From Desulfobacteraceae bacterium (GTDB lineage Bacteria; Desulfobacterota; DSM-4660; Desulfatiglandales; Desulfatiglandaceae): a stretch of DNA of 7,983 nt. A program made the translations under genes and the position numbers. The stretch spans positions 1 to 7,983 of the forward strand of contig JABMQV010000267.1 in assembly GCA_013203065.1 (NCBI GenBank), given 5' to 3'. The notes under the pieces are model-generated. The model saw only the letters and a program-made list of their open reading frames with translations. It searched no databases and was not told the DNA's origin. Positions 1 through 6,041 of the stretch are shown here, in pieces (the first letter of the stretch is position 1; every line of letters begins with the position of its first letter).

Positions 1-20
1 AGGTTTTGTCATTTGGTTTT

Positions 21-56
21 TCCATTACTCCATTACTCCATCACTCCACTACTCCC
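21..56. repeat. 8-bp imperfect tandem repeat (TCCATTAC unit, about 4.5 copies)
   Basis: Four consecutive 8-bp units begin at 21, 29, 37 and 45 (TCCATTAC, TCCATTAC, TCCATCAC, TCCACTAC), followed by a partial TCCC at 53. The first two are identical and later copies differ by one or two bases. The repeat lies outside any intact gene, left of the broken plus-strand coding remnant. The period of 8 is not a multiple of 3, so it is unlikely to be a coding repeat. No function can be inferred; slippage-generated intergenic repeat DNA is the simplest reading. Confidence 0.8.
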
Positions 57-82
57 GATACGATCAACTCCTCGCTTGATGA

Positions 83-328
83 GAGGTGGATGAATATCAT
101 TTACCAACGGCTGTGATTTACACCCACCCCGATCCCTGCGGGAAATTATGTACTTGAGATCCCAGAAGACTATGTTTGGGAAAAAAAGGCCCCATTGAAA
201 TTACTGTCAAACCAGGGGAAAAGGCTTACTTTCTGTTAAAGCTCTTCGGCAAACGCGTCGATCATCCTGAGGACGACCATGGGGCAGGTGGGGGTGCTGG
301 TGGGGGTGCTGGAGGAGGCGCTAGGTGA
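83..328 (+). pseudogene. Broken coding remnant with Gly/Ala-rich C-terminus, unknown family
   Basis: No single frame is open, but three consecutive stretches look coding. From 83 one frame reads EVDEYHLPTAVIYTHP. From about 132 the next frame reads IPAGNYVLEIPEDYVWEKK. From 188 the first frame resumes with GPIEITVKPGEKAYFLLK, then LFGKRVDHPEDDH and a GAGGGAGGGAGGGAR tail, with TGA at 326-328. The joins need one surplus base near 128-137 and one missing base (or a -1 shift) at the A7 run 181-187. Without these changes stops occur at 155 in one frame and 114 in the other. The pattern of short beta-strand-like segments ending in a conserved-looking VKPGEKAYF suggests a small beta-sandwich or lipoprotein-type domain, but I do not recognise the family. 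It runs convergent to the lipid A operon. It could be a decayed gene or an intact one damaged by sequence errors. The true start is not identified. Confidence 0.4.
287..322 (+). repeat. 12-bp tandem repeat encoding (Gly-Gly-Gly-Ala)x3
   Basis: Three 12-bp units at 287-298, 299-310 and 311-322 read GGTGGGGGTGCT, GGTGGGGGTGCT and GGAGGAGGCGCT. In the frame ending at TGA 326-328 they encode Gly-Gly-Gly-Ala three times. The first two are identical, while the third uses different glycine codons yet keeps the amino acids. That argues the tail was under protein-level selection and was once translated. Confidence 0.7.
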
Positions 329-375
329 CCCAGCTCTCCTTGCCCACCTGATTGGCATGAATCCCGCTATTCAAA

Positions 376-1746
376 TCATTTTGACTTGAACGTTTCCAGC
401 CCGTAGGTCTTGATCTTTTTGTGGAGATTGCTCCTTTCAACACCAATGGCCTCGGCCGTCTGTGAGATGTTCCCGTTGAACTCCTTTAGTTTGTTTTCTA
501 TGAAGGCCTTTTCAAATTCACTCCTTGCCTCCTTAAATGAATCCTGCATAAAGACGGATCCGAAATCTTTCCCGGCACCAGATGACTTGTTAAAGGGTTG
601 TGGAATATCTTCGGCCTTAAGCGTCTTGTTCGGAACCATGATCATGAGCCTTTCCACCAGATTCTTGAGCTCTCTGACATTCCCAGGCCAGTCATGGTTC
701 TGCAGAATGTCTATGGCTTCCTGAGAGAACTTCTTGGGCTCAATGTTTGTGCTTAGTGAAAACTCTTTTACAAATTCATTCACCAACTCGGGGATGTCGT
801 CTGCCCGCCTCCTGAGCGGCGGCACCTTTATGGGGATGACATTTAGTCGATAGTATAGATCATCCCTGAAAGTCCCCTTTTCTATTTCTGTCTCCAAATC
901 CTTGTTGGTGGCCGCGATTACCCTCACGTCCACATGGATCGTCTTTATGCCTCCCACCCGTTCAAATTTTTGTTCCTGCAATATCCTCAGGGTCTTGGAC
1001 TGGGCCTTAAGGCTCATATCTCCAATCTCATCCAAAAAGATGGTTCCCTCATGGGCTAAATCGAATTTCCCCTTCCTCATAGTTGACGCCCCGGTAAAGG
1101 CGCCTTTTTCATGCCCGAAGAGTTCGCTCTCAATCAATTCCTCCGGGATCGCAGCACAGTTCACCTCAACCAGCGGCTTGTGATCCCGTTTGCTCAATTT
1201 ATGTATTGTATGGGCGACCAGTTCTTTTCCGGTACCGTTCTCCCCTGAAATGAGGACCCACGCATTGGTAGGGGCCACAATCCTGATTTGTTCCTTCATT
1301 TCAAGGATGGCTTGGCTGTTACCGGCTATATTGTATTTCTGCCTGTCCTTTTCTCTTAGGAGGCTTATTTCTTCCTCGAGCCTGTAGTAATCAAGAGCGT
1401 TATTGATAGAGAGAAGGAGTTTCTCAAGAGAAAGGGGCTTTTCAATAAAATCATAGGCCCCAATTTTTGTGGCCTTTACGGCCGTTTCTATGTTTCCATG
1501 CCCGGACATCATGACCACCTGAAGGTTTGGATAGGTTTCTCTAATCTTTAAAAGGGTTTCAATTCCATCCATACCAGGCATCCATATGTCAAGCAGGACC
1601 AGGTCTGGCATTATCTCTTGGATCTTATCCAAGGCCTCATTACCGCTCTTTACGCTGACGGCCTCAAACCCTTCATCCGAAAGGATCCCTTCAAGGGACT
1701 CAAGGATACTGGCTTCGTCATCGACGACTAAGATGGTCCTGGCCAT
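376..1746 (-). CDS. NtrX/NtrC-family sigma-54-dependent response regulator
   Basis: A full-length 456-residue bacterial enhancer-binding protein of the cytoplasm. The receiver domain (residues 1-120) has the acidic pair D9/D10, phospho-acceptor D53, S81 and K103. A charged linker (about 121-137) leads to an AAA+ domain with Walker A GENGTGKE (168-175), the sigma-54 contact loop GAFTGA (215-220) and a Walker B ending in LDEIGD (238-243). A Fis-type helix-turn-helix lies at about 425-450. Phosphorylation should drive ATP-dependent remodelling of sigma-54 RNA polymerase. The receiver segment GHGNIETAVKA and the recognition helix ERSNLHKKI resemble NtrX more than NtrC, which is a family judgement from memory. 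It is the last gene of the lipid A operon, 6 bp after lpxB, with AGGTGA overlapping the lpxB stop as its ribosome-binding site. No histidine kinase lies in the window, so signal and targets are unknown. Confidence 0.93.
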   Translation of the reverse strand: MARTILVVDDEASILESLEGILSDEGFEAVSVKSGNEALDKIQEIMPDLVLLDIWMPGMDGIETLLKIRETYPNLQVVMMSGHGNIETAVKATKIGAYDFIEKPLSLEKLLLSINNALDYYRLEEEISLLREKDRQKYNIAGNSQAILEMKEQIRIVAPTNAWVLISGENGTGKELVAHTIHKLSKRDHKPLVEVNCAAIPEELIESELFGHEKGAFTGASTMRKGKFDLAHEGTIFLDEIGDMSLKAQSKTLRILQEQKFERVGGIKTIHVDVRVIAATNKDLETEIEKGTFRDDLYYRLNVIPIKVPPLRRRADDIPELVNEFVKEFSLSTNIEPKKFSQEAIDILQNHDWPGNVRELKNLVERLMIMVPNKTLKAEDIPQPFNKSSGAGKDFGSVFMQDSFKEARSEFEKAFIENKLKEFNGNISQTAEAIGVERSNLHKKIKTYGLETFKSK

Positions 1747-1752
1747 AGCTTC

Positions 1753-1758
1753 TCACCT
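1753..1758 (-). promoter_or_regulatory. Ribosome-binding site of the response regulator, overlapping the lpxB stop
   Basis: The minus-strand AGGTGA contains the lpxB stop TGA (1753-1755) and lies 6 nt before the ATG at 1746. It supports that start and suggests translational coupling of the regulator to lpxB. Confidence 0.65.
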
Positions 1759-2877
1759 CATCATTCCCAAGGCCAACTCGGCCGTCCTCTGTGATGCGCC
1801 ACCCGTCCCAAGACTCTCTTTTACTCCCATGAGGTTCTTTATCATATCCTCCCTGACCTCATCGTTCTCCAGAATATTCAACACTTCATCCGCAAGCCGG
1901 TCAGGCAATACTTCCTGTTGATGCAGTTCCGGCACCACCTTTTTCCCGGCCACGAGGTTCACCAACCCTATATAGGGTACCTTGATAACCAACCTGGCCA
2001 CCCAGGACGAAAGGAGAGAAACCTTATAGACGATGACCATGGGAACCCCCATGATGGCGGTTTCCAGCGTGGCAGTCCCCGAGGTTACCAGTGCCACGTG
2101 GCAGAGGCGTAATACCTTGTAGGTACCTCCCTGAATGATTTCGATTTTCGCCAATGAATTGTCAACAAAAGATTGGACAAACTCAGGATCAATGGTCTCG
2201 GCCAAAGGCAACAGGAACCGAATACCGCCATATCGCCGTTTAAGAATTTCTGCCGATTTGACCATTGCGGGGAGAAGGTTTTGGATCTCCTCCTTCCGGC
2301 TCCCTGGAAGGAGACCTATTACGGGGTTGGGGAAAGGGGGGCTTGGTTTCTTGATGGACGAAGGGGTTGATTCAGAAGCTGCCATGTCAAACGCATCCAT
2401 CAGGGGGTGGCCCACATAGTCCACCTTTACCCCTCTCTCCCCGTAAAAGGATTTCTCAAAGGGCAAAATGACTGCCATGCGATCCACACGCCTTGCAATC
2501 TTTTTTACCCTTCCTCTCCTCCACGCCCACACCTGCGGACTGATATAATACAAGACGGGGACCCGGGAACGGTTTGCCATCTTGGCCAGATGCAGGTTGA
2601 ACTCAGGATAGTCCAGTAGGATGAGGAGATCGGGACGGAAGTTTTTCAATATGTATTTTATTTTGCTTCGCGCCTTGGCAATGGTGCGGAGTCTGACCAA
2701 GGCCTCAGTCACTCCAACCACGGCCATTTCAGAGGAGGGTACCAGGATCTTGACTCCGGCCCGCTCCATCTTTCTTCCTCCAATTCCCCAGAAGATAACG
2801 TTCGGATTTGAGCGCTTTATGGCCCTCACCAGATTTGAACCATGCAAATCGGCCGATGCCTCACCGGCAATGATCAC
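1753..2877 (-). CDS. lpxB: Lipid-A-disaccharide synthase LpxB
   Basis: LpxB condenses UDP-2,3-diacylglucosamine with lipid X to form the beta-1',6-linked lipid A disaccharide at the inner face of the cytoplasmic membrane (GT19 family). The 374 residues match the usual length. Visible family signatures are GEASADLHG (5-13), LLDYPEFN (87-94, where D89 aligns with essential D98 of E. coli), YYISPQVWAW (110-119), YVGHPL (154-159), LLPGSR (189-194), the VTSGTATLE segment, and VNLVAGKKVVPEL near the C-terminus. The usual GEASGD reads GEASAD here. The start is GTG at 2875-2877: it is the first possible start after an in-frame TAG upstream, and no ATG is available. No good Shine-Dalgarno sequence precedes it, and the sequence just upstream would encode SSKLAV, which resembles a natural LpxB N-terminus, so the true start may be a few codons earlier. 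It follows the oxidoreductase by 31 bp and precedes the response regulator by 6 bp. Confidence 0.96.
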   Translation of the reverse strand: MIIAGEASADLHGSNLVRAIKRSNPNVIFWGIGGRKMERAGVKILVPSSEMAVVGVTEALVRLRTIAKARSKIKYILKNFRPDLLILLDYPEFNLHLAKMANRSRVPVLYYISPQVWAWRRGRVKKIARRVDRMAVILPFEKSFYGERGVKVDYVGHPLMDAFDMAASESTPSSIKKPSPPFPNPVIGLLPGSRKEEIQNLLPAMVKSAEILKRRYGGIRFLLPLAETIDPEFVQSFVDNSLAKIEIIQGGTYKVLRLCHVALVTSGTATLETAIMGVPMVIVYKVSLLSSWVARLVIKVPYIGLVNLVAGKKVVPELHQQEVLPDRLADEVLNILENDEVREDMIKNLMGVKESLGTGGASQRTAELALGMMR

Positions 2878-2908
2878 TGCGAGTTTGGAACTTTTGGTAC
2901 TAGAGCGT

Positions 2909-3868
2909 TCAGGAATTCTTGCAGCCTCTCTCGATCTGGTCTATGATGCCGAGGGCAACCCTGAGGGCATTCCGCCCATCTTGCCCGCTTACAACCGGCT
3001 CTGACCCATTGATGACGGCAGCCACAAAGGAAGCGATTTGATCGGCCAGAGGGTCGGTGTCTGGATGTTTTGCTTTGCTGGTGATGACATTGGGAAAATT
3101 ATTGGAATCCCTGTTTTCGTTATCAAGTCGAATGACTGTGAGTTGTCTTTTTCCGCAATCAGCAGACATATAAGCGTCCGGCTGAAACACCCGGATCTTC
3201 CGCAGCATCTTTCCCGACACCCGGCTTGCGGTCAGATTGGCTGCCGTGCCATTTTCAAAGATAAGCCTGACGTTGGCTATGTCCGTCTTATCCGTAATTA
3301 CTGACATCCCCACGGCATGGACTTCTTTGACCTCCGATTTCACAGCACTGAGGATAATGTCCAGATCGTGGATCATCAGATCCAGGACCACATCTACATC
3401 CGTACCCCGGACGGTAAAGAGGTTCATTCGATGGGCCTCAATGAAAATGGGCTTGTTGAGTAAGGATTTCATCTCGACGACGGCAGGATTGAAACGCTCA
3501 ACAAGCCCCACCTGGAGGACCAGATCCCTTTCTTGGGCCATACTTATCAAGGTGTCTGCCGGCTCAAGTTTGTATGTGATGGGTTTTTCAATAAGAAGAT
3601 GCACACCTTTGGACAGGACATCTCTGGCCACTTCAAAATGTTTCTCTGTGGGCACGGAAAGACTGACCGCGTCCACAATATCAAGGATTTCGTGGTGGCT
3701 TCGGTAACCCTTGGTATTGTAATACCCTGCTATCTCTGTCAGCCGATCGGGATTGGTGTCTACCACCCCCACCAGTTCCACATGGGGAATGGCCTGATAT
3801 TTCTGCACATGATATTCCCCGAGGTGACCAACCCCTATTACGGCAACCTTTAATCTATCCTGGTTCAC
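2909..3868 (-). CDS. Gfo/Idh/MocA-family NAD(P)-dependent oxidoreductase, GnnA-like by position
   Basis: A 319-residue cytosolic dehydrogenase. The Rossmann fold starts with VAVIGVGHLG (8-17, GxGxxG at 12-17). D37 at the end of beta-2 favours NAD over NADP, EKP lies at 94-96, and the C-terminal substrate domain carries D163, H167 and D170 in the family's D-x-x-x-H-x-x-D arrangement. Length and motifs are those of a complete enzyme. It lies between lpxI and lpxB. In Acidithiobacillus ferrooxidans, GnnA of this superfamily is encoded between lpxA and lpxB and oxidises the 3-OH of UDP-GlcNAc. A sugar-nucleotide substrate is therefore plausible, but it is an inference from context, and no aminotransferase partner is present. 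The start is GTG at 3866-3868, overlapping the lpxI stop by 4 bp (GTGA), which suggests translational coupling. The substrate is unproven. Confidence 0.9.
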   Translation of the reverse strand: MNQDRLKVAVIGVGHLGEYHVQKYQAIPHVELVGVVDTNPDRLTEIAGYYNTKGYRSHHEILDIVDAVSLSVPTEKHFEVARDVLSKGVHLLIEKPITYKLEPADTLISMAQERDLVLQVGLVERFNPAVVEMKSLLNKPIFIEAHRMNLFTVRGTDVDVVLDLMIHDLDIILSAVKSEVKEVHAVGMSVITDKTDIANVRLIFENGTAANLTASRVSGKMLRKIRVFQPDAYMSADCGKRQLTVIRLDNENRDSNNFPNVITSKAKHPDTDPLADQIASFVAAVINGSEPVVSGQDGRNALRVALGIIDQIERGCKNS

Positions 3869-4752
3869 GTCAATAATCTGCCATCATCTGATTTATAAGA
3901 TACAATGGTAATGCCAGCCCTATCCGCATATTCTATCATCTCTGACTTGTCAAACAGTAAACTTTTTTCTGCCTCAACGGCAAGGACCGATGCCTTCACC
4001 CGAGACATCACCTTTAGGGTTTCAAGACCGACCGAGGGGACATCAAAACGGAGATCCTGTCCCGGTTTGCTGACCTTGACCACAACGGCCTTTTCTTTAG
4101 CCAGTCTCCCACCCCTCTGAATGGTCTCATCCGTACCTTCGATTGCCTCAACGGCCAAGACCGTTTTTTTTCTCAGCACCACACACTGGCCAATATCCAA
4201 CCCCCCCAGTTCCTTTGCCACCTTCCATCCGAATTGGATGTCCTCCTTCTCTGCCCGGGTGGGTCTTCTCTTGGTAAAGCACCCGGGGGGTGCCAACAGT
4301 TCGGGTAAATAGGATGTGGAACTGACGATTTCTATTCCCTCGTTAGCCAGTTCCCTGGCCACGGCCCTCAAGATATCATCGTCATGAAATATGGCCAGCT
4401 TCGACACGACCGAAAGGGCCTTCAGATCGGGCCTGATTTCAAACATCCTTCGCTTTCGAATGGCCCCCGCCATGAGGGCATTTCGGACGCCATTTTTCTT
4501 AAATGCCTTTATGAGTTGCCCCAACTGCCCCAGTTTTATCCAGACGAGATGGTCGACCTCCTCTGAGAGCGATGCATCGGTTTCCTCAAGATGCGCCACC
4601 GCCACCACACGTAGCCCCCGTTTCCTTGCGGCCTGTGCCACCATGAGCGGAAACTGTCCGCCACCGGCAATCAGGCCAAGGACGTCGTCCTTTTCAGGTC
4701 CTGTCTTTCCCAATCGTCCCTCGATGCTGCCTCTTTCCTCACCTTTGTTCAC
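3865..4752 (-). CDS. lpxI: UDP-2,3-diacylglucosamine diphosphatase LpxI
   Basis: LpxI (DUF1009 family) hydrolyses UDP-2,3-diacylglucosamine to lipid X and UMP, replacing the unrelated LpxH in many non-gammaproteobacteria. Family marks are LGLIAGGGQFP (25-35), the MAGAIRKR stretch (94-101), FHDDDILRAV (122-131), and VEAIEGTDETI (201-211). The Asp of GTD (208) probably corresponds to the catalytic Asp studied in Caulobacter LpxI. As drawn, the protein starts at GTG 4750-4752 and carries a hydrophilic 24-residue leader before the Rossmann-like strand, longer than usual. That GTG has a poor ribosome-binding site. An in-frame TTG at 4711-4713 (codon 14) is preceded by GAGGGA at short spacing and would give a more typical 282-residue protein, so the start is uncertain. 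It follows lpxA by 26 bp. Confidence 0.95.
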   Translation of the reverse strand: MNKGEERGSIEGRLGKTGPEKDDVLGLIAGGGQFPLMVAQAARKRGLRVVAVAHLEETDASLSEEVDHLVWIKLGQLGQLIKAFKKNGVRNALMAGAIRKRRMFEIRPDLKALSVVSKLAIFHDDDILRAVARELANEGIEIVSSTSYLPELLAPPGCFTKRRPTRAEKEDIQFGWKVAKELGGLDIGQCVVLRKKTVLAVEAIEGTDETIQRGGRLAKEKAVVVKVSKPGQDLRFDVPSVGLETLKVMSRVKASVLAVEAEKSLLFDKSEMIEYADRAGITIVSYKSDDGRLLT

Positions 4753-4778
4753 TTCAGGTGCCTACGACCAGCTGTCTC

Positions 4779-5570
4779 CTATCTAAGCACGCCCATCTTC
4801 GAACCATCAAGAAAGCTTAAAAGCATCTCCAGTTCGGGCAGGGGCTCAAGCTTCTCCCTGACCTGTCTTATGCCCTCATCAAACCTCTTATTCTCCCGCC
4901 AGATGATTCTGTAGGCCCTCTTCAATACGTCTACCGTATTTTGAGAAAAGCCCCTTCGTATCAGCCCCTTCTGGTTAACGCCGTAAAGTTTTGCTCTCGG
5001 ACCGGCCGTTATCATAAAAGGCGGCACGTCCCTGTCAATCCCTGCTTTGGCGCCAAGGAAGGCATGCGCCCCTATCCTGACAAATTGCTGAACCGCCAAA
5101 AAGGCTCCCAGGGTCGCGTACTCTCCTATTGTGACGTGTCCGCCAAGGGTGGCACCATTGGTCATGATAACATTGTCGCTCAGGCGGCAGTCATGGGCCA
5201 CATGTGCGTATGCCATCAAATAGGTGCGATTGCCGACGACTGTCTTCCACTCCTCCTTGGTTGTGGCACGGTTTATGGTGACATACTCACGAACAACATT
5301 GTCATCTCCCATGATGAGACGTGTCTCTTCCCCTTGATAACCCATATCCTGGGGTGGGGAACCTATGGATGAAAAGGGATAGATTCTATTCCTCTCCCCA
5401 ATCTGCGTGTGGCCCTCAATGATCACGTGGGCTCCGATCTCCGTGTCACGCCCCACCCTAACATGGTCCCCTATGGTACTGTAAGGACCGACCTCGACAC
5501 CGGGAGATAGCTCAGCGTGCGGACTGATCACTGCCGTCCTATGAATCGCGACAGGCCTCTGTTTCCCCAT
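4779..5570 (-). CDS. lpxA: UDP-GlcNAc acyltransferase LpxA
   Basis: LpxA transfers a 3-hydroxyacyl chain from ACP to the 3-position of UDP-GlcNAc, the first step of lipid A synthesis. The 263 residues (E. coli 262) align almost without gaps, with one residue of offset. An N-terminal left-handed beta helix of hexapeptide repeats (about 8-190) is followed by a helical tail. The catalytic site AHVAHDC places H126 at the position of E. coli H125, and H145 matches H144. Three positions differ: E. coli H160 is Q161 here, G173 (the acyl-chain ruler) is A174, and H99 is N100. LpxA enzymes that use UDP-GlcNAc3N occur in organisms with gnnA, which matters because a GnnA-like gene lies nearby. The ATG at 5570 is preceded by GGGGA at suitable spacing. 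The gene starts 24 bp after fabZ. Confidence 0.97.
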   Translation of the reverse strand: MGKQRPVAIHRTAVISPHAELSPGVEVGPYSTIGDHVRVGRDTEIGAHVIIEGHTQIGERNRIYPFSSIGSPPQDMGYQGEETRLIMGDDNVVREYVTINRATTKEEWKTVVGNRTYLMAYAHVAHDCRLSDNVIMTNGATLGGHVTIGEYATLGAFLAVQQFVRIGAHAFLGAKAGIDRDVPPFMITAGPRAKLYGVNQKGLIRRGFSQNTVDVLKRAYRIIWRENKRFDEGIRQVREKLEPLPELEMLLSFLDGSKMGVLR

Positions 5571-5594
5571 GAATTCCCCGCTTTCGCCGGCATC

Positions 5595-6041
5595 TTATCC
5601 GAGCGTGGCCACCAGTTGAGCTTCGGCCACCAACTCGTCGTCCACAAAGGCCTTTCCGGCCATCTTCCACACCCTGGAGCCGGTCCTTAAAGGTTTAACT
5701 TCGAATCTGAGTTGATTTCCCGGGACAACAGCCCTCCGAAATTTCACCTTATCCATGGATACGAAGAAGACGGGATCTTCCTTTTCTTTTTCCGTCACCC
5801 CGCCGATTGTCAACCGTGCCAGGACACCTCCCACCTGGGCCATGGCCTCGATGATAAGTACCCCCGGCATGATGGGTTTGCCTGGAAAATGTCCTTGAAA
5901 AAAGGGTTCATTCGCTGTCACGTTCTTGATGCCAACCACTCTCTTTCCCAATTCCAACTCCGTTACCATATCAATCAGAAGGAAAGGGTAGCGGTGGGGG
6001 AGTATCCTAATGATGTCTTCATAGGTTAAAGGCAGTTTCAT
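5595..6041 (-). CDS. fabZ: 3-hydroxyacyl-ACP dehydratase FabZ
   Basis: FabZ dehydrates (3R)-hydroxyacyl-ACP to trans-2-enoyl-ACP in type II fatty acid synthesis. It competes with LpxA for the same hydroxyacyl-ACP, which explains its conserved place among lpx genes. The 148-residue hot-dog protein has ILPHRYPFLLID (13-24), catalytic H51 in the GHFPGKPIMPG loop (50-60) and catalytic E65 in IIEAMAQ (63-69). The length is standard. The ATG overlaps the lpxD stop by 4 bp (ATGA, 6038-6041), with AGGAAA about 7 nt upstream as ribosome-binding site, so the two genes are likely translationally coupled. Confidence 0.97.
   Translation of the reverse strand: MKLPLTYEDIIRILPHRYPFLLIDMVTELELGKRVVGIKNVTANEPFFQGHFPGKPIMPGVLIIEAMAQVGGVLARLTIGGVTEKEKEDPVFFVSMDKVKFRRAVVPGNQLRFEVKPLRTGSRVWKMAGKAFVDDELVAEAQLVATLG

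Noticed and set aside
114..116. In-frame TGA after MNIIYQRL read as a possible selenocysteine codon
   Set aside because: No recognisable SECIS-like hairpin is obvious, and the neighbouring frame (EVDEYHLPTAVIYTHP) looks more coding across the same bases.
285..350. Inverted repeat CAGGTGGG / CCCACCTG as a terminator between the convergent genes
   Set aside because: The loop is about 50 nt, there is no T tract on either strand, and one arm lies inside the Gly-coding repeat.
323..350. Minus-strand AGGTG/CACCT hairpin after the response regulator
   Set aside because: Only 5 bp of stem with a large loop and no following T run.
353..368. Sigma-54-like -24/-12 site on the plus strand (TGGCAT-N5-CCGCT with GG and GC 10 bp apart)
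   Set aside because: The -12 half lacks the TT, and it would only transcribe antisense into the response regulator with no plus-strand gene behind it. Probably chance.
3868..3890. TGGCA...TTGAC segment upstream of the oxidoreductase as a sigma-54 promoter (minus strand)
   Set aside because: The GG and GC elements are not 10 bp apart and the site lies inside the end of lpxI.
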